A stretch of 11,948 nucleotides of DNA, taken from the NCBI GenBank assembly GCA_964519615.1, contig CAZFIM010000068.1, positions 1-11,948 of the forward strand. Direction: 5' to 3'. The position numbers and the translations under genes are program-made. Below, in pieces: positions 1 through 5,474 of the stretch. Source of the stretch: CAZFIM01 sp964519615. Its GTDB lineage: Bacteria > Chloroflexota > Dehalococcoidia > GIF9 > UBA5629. Position 1 is the stretch's first letter. The number at the start of each line of letters is the position of its first letter. Under the pieces are notes generated by a model. It did not search any database, was not told the origin of the DNA, and worked only from the letters and a program-made list of their open reading frames with translations.

Positions 1-651
1 CAACGGGTCCATAGTGGGCGTAATGATCGCTCCCGCTATAAATCCTCCTATATAAAATATCTTACGGTATTTTGCTAACCACTGCGGTGTAACAACTCCT
101 ATGCGGGCTAAGAAGAACATCACTATAGGTATCTCGAAGCAAACCCCTATCCAGAATATAAGCTTGGACAGAATGGAAACATAGCTGCCTACCCGTATCA
201 TAGGTTGGGCGATGTTATCGCCGAAATTGAGCAGAAATTCGAAAGCGGGAGGTATCAGCACAAAATAGGCAAACGCGGCTCCTCCGAGAAAAAAGATAGC
301 AATGGCCGGAAGCATAGCATATACGTAAATTCTCTCGCTTTTTGTCAGAGCAGGTCTCACAAATAGTATTCCCTGATAAGCTACAAAGGGAAGCGAAAGC
401 GCAAGCGCCAGGTAGAATGATACCTTTACGTAGGTCCCCATCATCTCGGTTACCTCTGTGAAGACAATGTTGAGTTCGGGGATTCGCGCAAGTGCCGGCC
501 CGGTAAAAATGTGAAATATGGATTCCTTGAAGTAAAAGACCAGTGTAAAACAGAGGACCATCGCTACCAACAAGACGATAACAGATCTGAATAAACATGA
601 GCGAAGCTCAGCAAGGTGTCCCATGAAGCTGAGCTGTTTATCTTCGCTCAT
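1..651 (-). CDS. tatC: Sec-independent (twin-arginine) translocase subunit TatC, 3' end outside window
   Basis: TatC is the membrane receptor that binds twin-arginine signal peptides and, with TatB, recruits TatA to export folded proteins. The frame is open from the ATG at 649-651 to the window edge, giving 217 residues of a family usually near 240-260, so only the last stretch is missing. The N-terminus carries the cytoplasmic signature HLAELRS (residues 12-18). Several hydrophobic helices follow, then FEIPIV near residue 175 and ITPTMDPL at the visible end, both matching conserved TatC blocks (FExP and ITPxxD). An AAGGA ribosome site (657-661) lies 5 bases before the start. The start overlaps the 3' end of tatB by 14 bases, so the two are probably translationally coupled. 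A long off-frame ORF inside the gene is a shadow. Confidence 0.96.
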   Translation of the reverse strand, partial: MSEDKQLSFMGHLAELRSCLFRSVIVLLVAMVLCFTLVFYFKESIFHIFTGPALARIPELNIVFTEVTEMMGTYVKVSFYLALALSLPFVAYQGILFVRPALTKSERIYVYAMLPAIAIFFLGGAAFAYFVLIPPAFEFLLNFGDNIAQPMIRVGSYVSILSKLIFWIGVCFEIPIVMFFLARIGVVTPQWLAKYRKIFYIGGFIAGAIITPTMDPL

Positions 652-1078
652 TATCATCCTTGCCGGGTAGTTGACCTGAGCTTTCAGAGGTATTTGTTTT
701 CATTTTCTGCTTCTGAGCGTTATCAGAAAGAGTGTCCGGTGAAATAGTATAAGGGCTCTTCGCATTCTTTCCCAATAATTCCTGCCCGGCTTCCGCTGAT
801 CTGGAGGTTTTCTTTTCAGAGGTGATGTCCTCTTCTACGGACCGGCGCAGTTCGGAAAGGTCATTGCGGATATTATAATGCTTTCCTTCAGGGTCATTGC
901 CGTAAGAGGATAAATCTTCTGTGAAGGATCTGCTAAACTCCGAACTGGCTTTTTTAAATCTACGGTAGAGACGGCCGGCTTTTGCTGCCATTCCAGGCAG
1001 TTTCTCAGGTCCGAAGAAGAGAAAGGCCAGGACCAGTATTAACAGTAGTTCAAAAGGACCAATGCCCAAGAAATCCAT
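638..1078 (-). CDS. tatB: Twin-arginine translocase subunit TatB (TatA/B family)
   Basis: This 146-residue protein has the TatA/TatB plan: a short N-terminal membrane helix (about residues 8-22), the hinge FGPEKLP (22-28), an amphipathic helix (about 29-50) and a long hydrophilic tail rich in Ser, Glu and Lys. The Glu in GPEKLP, the longer tail and the position directly before tatC favour TatB over a second TatA. The tail diverges in this family, so the A/B distinction is inferred. TatB would bridge signal-peptide-loaded TatC and the TatA pore. The start ATG has no Shine-Dalgarno sequence. Instead a weak -10-like TATACG (1087-1092) sits 8 bases upstream, so an internal leaderless start is possible. 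The gene follows tatA after a 122-base gap containing a potential hairpin. Confidence 0.85.
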   Translation of the reverse strand: MDFLGIGPFELLLILVLAFLFFGPEKLPGMAAKAGRLYRRFKKASSEFSRSFTEDLSSYGNDPEGKHYNIRNDLSELRRSVEEDITSEKKTSRSAEAGQELLGKNAKSPYTISPDTLSDNAQKQKMKTNTSESSGQLPGKDDNERR

Positions 1079-1111
1079 AGAATACTCGTATAATCTTACT
1101 TAATCGCATTT

Positions 1112-1159
1112 CCGGGGGATGCCGTGCAGCCTGAAAAACGCCAAGCTGCCACTATCCGG
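1112..1159 (-). other. Potential imperfect hairpin between tatA and tatB
   Basis: Read on the minus strand, GCAGC (1145-1149) pairs with GCTGC (1126-1130) around a 14-base loop. After a small internal loop, GGAT near 1154-1157 can pair with ATCC near 1117-1120, with C/G-rich flanks. No clean U-tract follows the stem, so it is not a textbook terminator. An mRNA stem here could stabilise the tatA end or reduce read-through into tatB-tatC, which would fit the usual excess of TatA. This is inference from pairing by eye. Confidence 0.3.
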
Positions 1160-1200
1160 GCAAAAATATCTCGAAGGTAAATAAAGAAGAGACAGAGCCC

Positions 1201-1416
1201 TTACGCGGCGTCATCCCCTTCATTTTTTGATGTCTTGGTGATGTCTTGCTCTTTAGTTTTCTGTGTTTCTGAGCCATCTTCAGTACGCGCTTTGCGGAAC
1301 TCTTTAATGCTTCTCCCTATAGCTCCCCCAACTTGCGGTAGTTTGCCGACACCAAAGACTACGAGAATAATTACGAGAATAAGGACAATTTCCGGCCAGT
1401 GTAATCCAAATGGCAT
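1201..1416 (-). CDS. tatA: Twin-arginine translocase pore subunit TatA
   Basis: The 71-residue length and layout are typical of TatA. A membrane helix spans residues 8-22, followed by the hinge FGVGKLP (21-27), an amphipathic helix QVGGAIGRSIKEFRKA (28-43) and a charged tail ending in acidic residues. TatA oligomers make the transient passage for folded Tat substrates. The Pro usual in the FGPxKLP hinge is Val here, a mild departure. The ATG is preceded by a strong purine-rich site (GAGGAG within 1421-1430) about 4 bases away. A near-perfect sigma-70-type promoter lies at 1454-1482. tatA is therefore the first gene of a tatA-tatB-tatC unit transcribed independently of fdhE upstream. Confidence 0.95.
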   Translation of the reverse strand: MPFGLHWPEIVLILVIILVVFGVGKLPQVGGAIGRSIKEFRKARTEDGSETQKTKEQDITKTSKNEGDDAA

Positions 1417-1453
1417 TATACTCCTCCTCTCAAGGTAGGCCGTTTAGAAACTG

Positions 1454-1482
1454 ATTATAGCATTGCAATCACATGCAGTCAA
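1454..1482 (-). promoter_or_regulatory. Near-consensus vegetative promoter of tatABC
   Basis: On the minus strand, TTGACT (1477-1482) and a perfect TATAAT (1454-1459) are separated by exactly 17 bases. Transcription would begin near 1447, giving a leader of about 30 bases that includes the strong tatA ribosome site. The -35 box starts only 18 bases past the fdhE stop, so the Tat genes need not depend on read-through from fdhE. Confidence 0.85.
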
Positions 1483-1499
1483 AGCTACAGACAGATGAT

Positions 1500-2387
1500 T
1501 TACTCTGCATGATAACCTGCTGCGTATGCCTGACGGTCAAGATCTAAGGTAAGGACCCTTTCCAGCGGCAGCAGAACTGCATTCTTCACCTTAGTGTGAT
1601 CGATTGCTTTAATATATTTTTTGCAATTTTCACAAACATAAAGACGGTACGTTTTGGTTTTATCACTGTAAAATGCCAGCATGTCCCTTTCGCTATTGCC
1701 GCAATAGGGGCACGTTACCAGATAGTAGAGCCAGTGTGAGTCACAGCGTGAACATATCAACCAGCGTGATCTCTTACGGTCACTGCTGATATAGGCAAAA
1801 TCAGGGCGACCGCCGCAAACCGGACAGTACTGTTTGAGCCATTTTTTCTGTTCAACCAGTGGAAATAGCAAATCAGCGTAATCCGCCAGTACCGGCTGAA
1901 GCGTGCCTTGCAGTACACTGGCCGTGAGAGGCATTATTTTTATAGTTGTTGTCTTCTTTATTAGCTGTAATGTACCCTCTTTGAACCATTCCTGTGCTTT
2001 TTTCACTAGCAGGTCCACATCTATCCCCAGTTGTTTAAGTTCATCATTTTCATCGTTTGACGGTTGTAAATGGCTGCGGGCAATTTGTGAGACAGATTGG
2101 AAAAGTTTGCTCAGATTATCCCGGTCCATGTGCATATCCGGGAAATCGAGGATGGGTTTCCCCCGGCTGAGAAGCCCGGGAGCCCTCTGTGCCAGCCTGC
2201 TTATGTCTGTGGAAAGGACATGCTTATGGTATCGGCTTTGTACCAGCAGTAGATTCCGATAGAAGTTCAGTGAGTCAGGCAGCTTCTCCGGAGAGTTAGA
2301 AAGCTGCTCAAGGACTTTCTTACGCAGCTCTTGTGCTGTGTATTTCTTATAATTATGGATTTTCATCTTACCGGTCGGTGGTACCAC
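1500..2387 (-). CDS. fdhE: FdhE-like formate dehydrogenase accessory protein
   Basis: This is a 295-residue protein whose C-terminal half carries four CxxC pairs: C188/C191 (CPVCGGRP), C212/C215 (CSRC), C226/C229 (CPYCGN) and C252/C255 (CENC). This is the rubredoxin-like metal-binding layout of FdhE. FdhE proteins bind iron and assist maturation or protection of Tat-exported molybdenum or tungsten formate dehydrogenases in the cytoplasm. The N-terminal half is helical and variable, as usual in the family. The gene lies just upstream of tatABC, which fits a role with exported metalloenzymes. No catalytic subunit is in the window. The start is uncertain. The first possible codon is the GTG at 2385-2387, in a 12-base palindrome. 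An ATG seven codons later (2364-2366) would give 288 residues. Neither has a clear ribosome site. Confidence 0.88.
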   Translation of the reverse strand: MVPPTGKMKIHNYKKYTAQELRKKVLEQLSNSPEKLPDSLNFYRNLLLVQSRYHKHVLSTDISRLAQRAPGLLSRGKPILDFPDMHMDRDNLSKLFQSVSQIARSHLQPSNDENDELKQLGIDVDLLVKKAQEWFKEGTLQLIKKTTTIKIMPLTASVLQGTLQPVLADYADLLFPLVEQKKWLKQYCPVCGGRPDFAYISSDRKRSRWLICSRCDSHWLYYLVTCPYCGNSERDMLAFYSDKTKTYRLYVCENCKKYIKAIDHTKVKNAVLLPLERVLTLDLDRQAYAAGYHAE

Positions 2388-2432
2388 CCGGTCCGCTAGA
2401 ACAGCAGCACAGGATTGTTGGGCTAGGTGGTA
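2377..2432 (-). promoter_or_regulatory. Possible structured leader over the fdhE start
   Basis: A perfect 12-base palindrome, GGTGGTACCACC, occupies 2377-2388 and contains the GTG start candidate. Its TACCACC half on the plus strand (2382-2388) can instead pair with GGTGGTA at 2426-2432. This longer stem can be extended by TAG/CTA (2397-2399 with 2423-2425) and AACA/TGTT (2400-2403 with 2416-2419). Two mutually exclusive folds are thus possible around the translation start. A weak promoter-like pair (TTGATA at 2460-2465 and CATATC at 2437-2442, 17 apart) would start the mRNA close to this stem. It is not a recognised riboswitch class. Confidence 0.35.
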
Positions 2433-2493
2433 TGCAGATATGCGCTTTCGTCAGGCTGTTATCAAAATATACTTTAATAATTTCTAATAGCTG

Positions 2494-3651
2494 TTAACTC
2501 CAGTCAAGCCATGTCCCGCAGCTAGCGCAGGGATTGGCCCCGGGAGCAATAGGTGCGCCGCATACAGGGCAAGTATATGATTGGCCTATCTGTATCTGTT
2601 GTTGAGGAACTCCTGATTCCAGACTGGCTCCGCAGTTTCCGCAGAATTTCTTTCCGAAGGCATTGCTGGTGCCGCAGGTTGTGCAGATACGCTCCTGTGG
2701 TGAACTCCATGCAGGCTGAGCGGGTGATTGCGGCGCCGCTGTCAGGGCGCTGCCGCAATTGCTGCAGAAGGCGCGACCGGGTGGATTGGGCATTCCGCAC
2801 GCCGGACAGGTGCCTGTACCGGCCTGCTGCCGGGTATTCCATGAAGGCTGAGATGGCGGCGGTGGAGGAGGAGGTGGTGGTGCGGGTGGAGGTGTGGGGC
2901 TTAGATTAGCTCCGCAGCTTCCACAGAATTTTCTCCCCGGAGTATTGGGTGAACCACATTGCGGACAGCGAGCACCTGCTTGAGGAGAAGCTCCTCCAAA
3001 TGTTGGCGGTGGTGCCTGCTGAGAACGAGCAGCGCTCTTTTTCGATGCGGGCTGGAGGAAAACAACATAGATAGCGAGAACAACGACAATTACTCCGGCC
3101 GCAATTAACCCTATCATCAACGGGTCAGCATCGGTAAAGAAATCTTTTATCGATGAAAAAAATGAATCTGATTCTTCAGGCTCAGGAGCAGGGGTAGCGG
3201 GTGTATTTGTTTTCGTACTAAACCGTTGTATGGGGCTCCAATTACCTCCCAAAGGTTCGGAAGCCATTACACGCCACCAATATGTAGTGTCATAAGATAG
3301 TGCGGTAGCTTTGTATACATATGTAGTGCCGGATACTACGGTTTTAAAAACGATATCGTTATCTGCAAATTCGGTATTTGTAGCGATTTGGAAAGTATAT
3401 TTATCTGTTCCTACATAATAGGGAGACCATGTAAATGTGATATTAGTTACCCCGATATCTGTAGCATTATTAGCGGGCTGTAAAGGTTCAGGATAATCAG
3501 CTGTTTGTGCCTGAACAGGAGATATAGAAACAATAAATAATACAACGAAAAGCAAGATGGCGTAGAGCGATGCAAAAATATGGACCATATTTACAGGCAG
3601 CAGTAGTGCTTTTGCTCGTATAGTGTTGTGTACCTGCGATCTTATAATCAT
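2494..3651 (-). CDS. Membrane-anchored FN3-domain protein with four cytoplasmic zinc ribbons
   Basis: The ATG at 3649-3651 gives 385 residues. A secretion signal comes first (about 1-48, hydrophobic core FASLYAILLFVVLFIVSIS, cleavage likely after VQA). A fibronectin-III-like domain follows (about 53-148, with TFTWSPY and TTYWWRV). A membrane helix (about 177-199) is followed by basic SKKSAAR, placing FN3 outside and the tail inside. The tail has four zinc ribbons, each C-x2-C-x10-C-x2-C (first Cys near 229, 282, 323 and 361), joined by Pro-rich linkers, one with nine prolines in a row. The function is unknown, perhaps envelope sensing or scaffolding. The frame extends 44 codons upstream to 3783. 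The chosen start has a GGAG site (3661-3664) 9 bases away and a TATAAT at 3679-3684 inside the extension, so the shorter form is preferred. Confidence 0.8.
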   Translation of the reverse strand: MIIRSQVHNTIRAKALLLPVNMVHIFASLYAILLFVVLFIVSISPVQAQTADYPEPLQPANNATDIGVTNITFTWSPYYVGTDKYTFQIATNTEFADNDIVFKTVVSGTTYVYKATALSYDTTYWWRVMASEPLGGNWSPIQRFSTKTNTPATPAPEPEESDSFFSSIKDFFTDADPLMIGLIAAGVIVVVLAIYVVFLQPASKKSAARSQQAPPPTFGGASPQAGARCPQCGSPNTPGRKFCGSCGANLSPTPPPAPPPPPPPPPSQPSWNTRQQAGTGTCPACGMPNPPGRAFCSNCGSALTAAPQSPAQPAWSSPQERICTTCGTSNAFGKKFCGNCGASLESGVPQQQIQIGQSYTCPVCGAPIAPGANPCASCGTWLDWS

Positions 3652-3678
3652 ATTTGAACTCTCCGATTTTGCTATTTG

Positions 3679-3684
3679 ATTATA
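3679..3684 (-). promoter_or_regulatory. -10 box for the FN3/zinc-ribbon gene
   Basis: A perfect TATAAT on the minus strand lies 27 bases before the preferred start at 3651. It would begin the mRNA near 3672, just upstream of the GGAG site. The -35 at the normal distance (TTCTAC) is poor, so activation by a regulator is possible. Its main value is support for the shorter reading of the downstream gene. Confidence 0.5.
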
Positions 3685-3739
3685 CATGAATGAAAGATAA
3701 AGTAGAATACCGACAATGGGCATCTTGCGAGAGAACAGA

Positions 3740-3795
3740 AAATATCGGCTCTCTTTCTCGATATTGCAATATATTTCCACCATCTCATATAAGAT
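3740..3795 (-). repeat. Cluster of short palindromes in a divergent spacer
   Basis: Three symmetric elements sit within 56 bases. AATATCG (3741-3747) and CGATATT (3759-3765) form a 7-base inverted repeat with an 11-base loop. ATATTGCAATAT (3761-3772) is a perfect 12-base palindrome. ATCTCATATAAGAT (3782-3795) is palindromic except for one base pair. They lie between the promoters of the zinc-ribbon gene and the small membrane-protein gene, as operators would. AT-rich sequence makes some of this expected by chance. Confidence 0.35.
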
Positions 3796-3820
3796 ATTTC
3801 AGCGGTATTCTATAGAAGTA

Positions 3821-3851
3821 TTGCATATTAAATGATCTGCTGTTTTATAAT
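3821..3851 (+). promoter_or_regulatory. Promoter for the small membrane protein, likely leaderless
   Basis: TTGCAT (3821-3826) and a perfect TATAAT (3846-3851) are 19 bases apart, slightly long. Transcription would start near 3858-3860, at the GTG codon of the downstream gene. No ribosome-binding site could then fit before it. The geometry matches that of ruvB in this window. Confidence 0.55.
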
Positions 3852-3859
3852 AATATATC

Positions 3860-4051
3860 GTGCAAATCTTGGCAGGTATAATAATAATACTTATAGGCTT
3901 TGTGCTGATTTTATCGCTGACAAGAATGGTTCAACGGGAGATCGCGAAAGGCAAGAGACCTGATACGGGTATGTGGCTCTTATTTATGGTTATCGTGATA
4001 ATAGCGGGTGCCGGTATTGCAGCAGGTGCGTATCTACTTTTCACTCAATAA
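3860..4051 (+). CDS. Small two-helix membrane protein of unknown function
   Basis: This 63-residue product is not recognised. It has two strongly hydrophobic segments (about residues 3-20 and 38-60) joined by a basic loop, TRMVQREIAKGKRPDTG, so both ends probably face outside and the loop faces the cytoplasm. It starts with GTG at 3860, has no Shine-Dalgarno sequence, and lies 8 bases after a TATAAT, consistent with a leaderless mRNA. A TTG three codons later is an alternative start. Four consecutive ATA codons encode the Ile run in the first helix. It is transcribed away from the FN3/zinc-ribbon gene and is followed after 133 bases by padR, which has its own promoter, so it is probably monocistronic. 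A real gene is likely from its promoter and clean membrane topology, but homology is untested. Confidence 0.6.
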   Translation: MQILAGIIIILIGFVLILSLTRMVQREIAKGKRPDTGMWLLFMVIVIIAGAGIAAGAYLLFTQ

Positions 4052-4104
4052 ACTGGTATTCTTTACAAGTGAGGGTAGAGCATAAATGCGGAATTAATAC
4101 CAGT
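4052..4104 (+). repeat. 9-base inverted repeat after the small membrane gene
   Basis: ACTGGTATT (4052-4060), directly after the TAA stop, is perfectly complementary to AATACCAGT (4096-4104), with 35 bases between. The right arm is followed by CTATTCTATT. The loop is long for an intrinsic terminator and the U-tract is poor. It could be an mRNA-end structure or a protein-binding site just upstream of the padR promoter. Confidence 0.35.
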
Positions 4105-4112
4105 CTATTCTA

Positions 4113-4141
4113 TTGACTATCAAGTATGCTAGTGATATTGT
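4113..4141 (+). promoter_or_regulatory. padR promoter with overlapping inverted repeat
   Basis: TTGACT (4113-4118) and TATTGT (4136-4141) are 17 bases apart, and TGA just before the -10 makes it an extended -10 element. TATCA (4118-4122) and TGATA (4133-4137) form an inverted repeat with a 10-base gap that spans the spacer. This placement and size suit a PadR dimer operator, so autorepression is likely. The operator role is inferred. Confidence 0.6.
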
Positions 4142-4184
4142 AAGTAGTGGAGGGCTACTGCGCGTGTCTATACAGGAGAAGTGA

Positions 4185-4520
4185 ATGACATACGGACGTG
4201 AATTACTTAAAGGCAGTACGGATACACTGCTGCTATCCATGATTAGTTATCAACCAATGTATGGGTATCAAATAATAAAAGAGTTAGAGAAGAGAAGCAA
4301 AGGTTATTTTCAATTTAAGGAAGGTACTCTTTATCCGGCGTTGCATCGTCTTGAGAAATCAGGTCTGCTTAAGGGTAGCTGGGAAAAATTGCCCGGAGGA
4401 CAGGAAAGGCGATACTACAATTTGACCGCGAAGGGGCAAAGAGTCCTTAATGAAAGGCTGAATGAATGGCGCAGCTTCTCTGCTGCAATTGATTCTGTAA
4501 TGTTGCCTGCCTCTCTTTGA
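4185..4520 (+). CDS. PadR-family winged-helix transcriptional regulator
   Basis: This 111-residue protein matches the short PadR subfamily: YGYQIIKELEK (26-36), the recognition-helix region EGTLYPALHRLEKSGLL (46-62), and the wing GGQERRYYNLTAKGQ (71-85). A short C-terminal helix (about 86-105) serves as the dimerisation arm. Such proteins are dimeric repressors released by small molecules or membrane-stress signals. The start is supported by AGGAG (4174-4178) 6 bases before the ATG. It is followed after 21 bases by a membrane-protein gene with the N-terminal domain typical of PadR partners. The promoter at 4113-4141 contains an inverted repeat suited to autoregulation. The physiological signal is not visible in the sequence. 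Confidence 0.93.
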   Translation: MTYGRELLKGSTDTLLLSMISYQPMYGYQIIKELEKRSKGYFQFKEGTLYPALHRLEKSGLLKGSWEKLPGGQERRYYNLTAKGQRVLNERLNEWRSFSAAIDSVMLPASL

Positions 4521-4541
4521 AACCAAGTAAGTTGACCGGAT

Positions 4542-5474
4542 ATGAGCTATTTCGATAGTCTCAAAGATCAGTTGCGGATTAATCCCGTGGTCCGGGATGA
4601 GTTTCTACGCGAAGTTCAGGGGCACGTGGAAGATAGAGCACGCGAATTTCAAGAAGCCGGTCTATCCAAAAAGAAAGCACGTAAACGTGCTATTTGCCTT
4701 CTCGGTTCACCCAATCTTCTTGCGCGGCAAATTTATACGGTCTATAGTCAGGGAAGCTGGCGGCAGGCAATGTTTTGCGCTTTACCTCATTTTATTATTG
4801 CTGCGCTATTTGCACTGCAGTTATGGCACCACACTTTTATGCTGGTTTTTGCAGTTCTGGTGTTGATTGCTTCTGTTCTTTTCGGCTGGTTGCGGGGTAA
4901 GCCGACATGGCTTTTCCCCTGGTTGGGCTATATGCTGCTGCCGGTTATAGCTGCAGGTGTTCTTCTGCTCTATCTGCCCAGAAATTGGTCATGGTTTGCT
5001 ACCTTGGTATATCTGCCTGTAGTAGTGCTGATAGTAGTGCTGACAACGAGGCAGGCTCTTAAGCGAGATTGGATGTTTGTTACGTTGATGCTGCTTCCTT
5101 TTCCTCTTGCACTCGGTTGGATGCTGCCTCTAATTCAGGGGGCCGATATATTCCGCTTTGAGTATCTCGGAATGTATGACCCATGGATAGCTTTAAGCTT
5201 TGCCGCTCTGGCGCTGGGTGTTACCATTTTTGTACGTGCTCGTTCACGTTGGGTTAAAGGGGTGGTGTTAATTATAATACAAATTATAGTACTTATTGCG
5301 TTAGCTATTGCCGGGAACAATGCTTTGGGTTTATGGGGTTGGATTTTGCTTTTTACCTTTGCGCTTTCTCTTTTTGTTATTCCGGCTATGCTGGAAAAAT
5401 ATGTAAGAAGAAAAGTAGTGCTCTACTCCAATAAGACTGTAAAGCTAAAAAGGCAGTTGAAACAATCGCATTAA
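4542..5474 (+). CDS. PadR-linked polytopic membrane protein with HAAS-like N-terminal domain
   Basis: This 310-residue protein begins with a soluble helical region (about 1-72) having the pattern EVQGHVEDRAREFQEAGLSKKKARKRAICLLGSP-, cut here for length. It resembles the HAAS / permease-prefix domain often encoded next to PadR regulators. About eight membrane helices follow (near 76-95, 97-117, 123-145, 149-168, 177-198, 215-231, 239-258 and 262-283) and then a basic cytoplasmic tail. No transporter or enzyme motif is recognised, so it may sense or respond to membrane state with the PadR protein. It has no good ribosome site and starts 21 bases after padR, suggesting coupled translation. Its stop TAA (5472-5474) overlaps the stop of the opposing nuclease gene. 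No terminator is seen between them. Confidence 0.8.
   Translation: MSYFDSLKDQLRINPVVRDEFLREVQGHVEDRAREFQEAGLSKKKARKRAICLLGSPNLLARQIYTVYSQGSWRQAMFCALPHFIIAALFALQLWHHTFMLVFAVLVLIASVLFGWLRGKPTWLFPWLGYMLLPVIAAGVLLLYLPRNWSWFATLVYLPVVVLIVVLTTRQALKRDWMFVTLMLLPFPLALGWMLPLIQGADIFRFEYLGMYDPWIALSFAALALGVTIFVRARSRWVKGVVLIIIQIIVLIALAIAGNNALGLWGWILLFTFALSLFVIPAMLEKYVRRKVVLYSNKTVKLKRQLKQSH

Noticed and set aside
215..598. 127-residue minus-strand ORF
   Set aside because: It lies inside tatC in another frame; the tatC frame gives HLAELRS and membrane helices.
2377..2390. GGTGGTACCACC resembling the T-box antiterminator core
   Set aside because: Only about 100 bases separate it from the upstream gene, with no stem I or specifier loop, and fdhE is not an amino-acid gene.
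2382..2440. Possible tRNA-like fold
   Set aside because: No T-loop GTTC sequence, acceptor stem or anticodon arm of the right size could be laid out on either strand.
2855..2900. GGTGGAGGAGG-type repeat tract
   Set aside because: It encodes the polyproline linker of the zinc-ribbon protein, so it is coding low complexity and not a separate element.
2522..3089. Overlapping ORFs on both strands in the zinc-ribbon tail
   Set aside because: They are shadows of the proline- and cysteine-rich frame; the chosen frame has four equally spaced zinc ribbons.
3652..3783. 44-codon N-terminal extension of the FN3/zinc-ribbon gene
   Set aside because: It has no ribosome site of its own, contains a TATAAT, and puts a long extra region before a good signal peptide.
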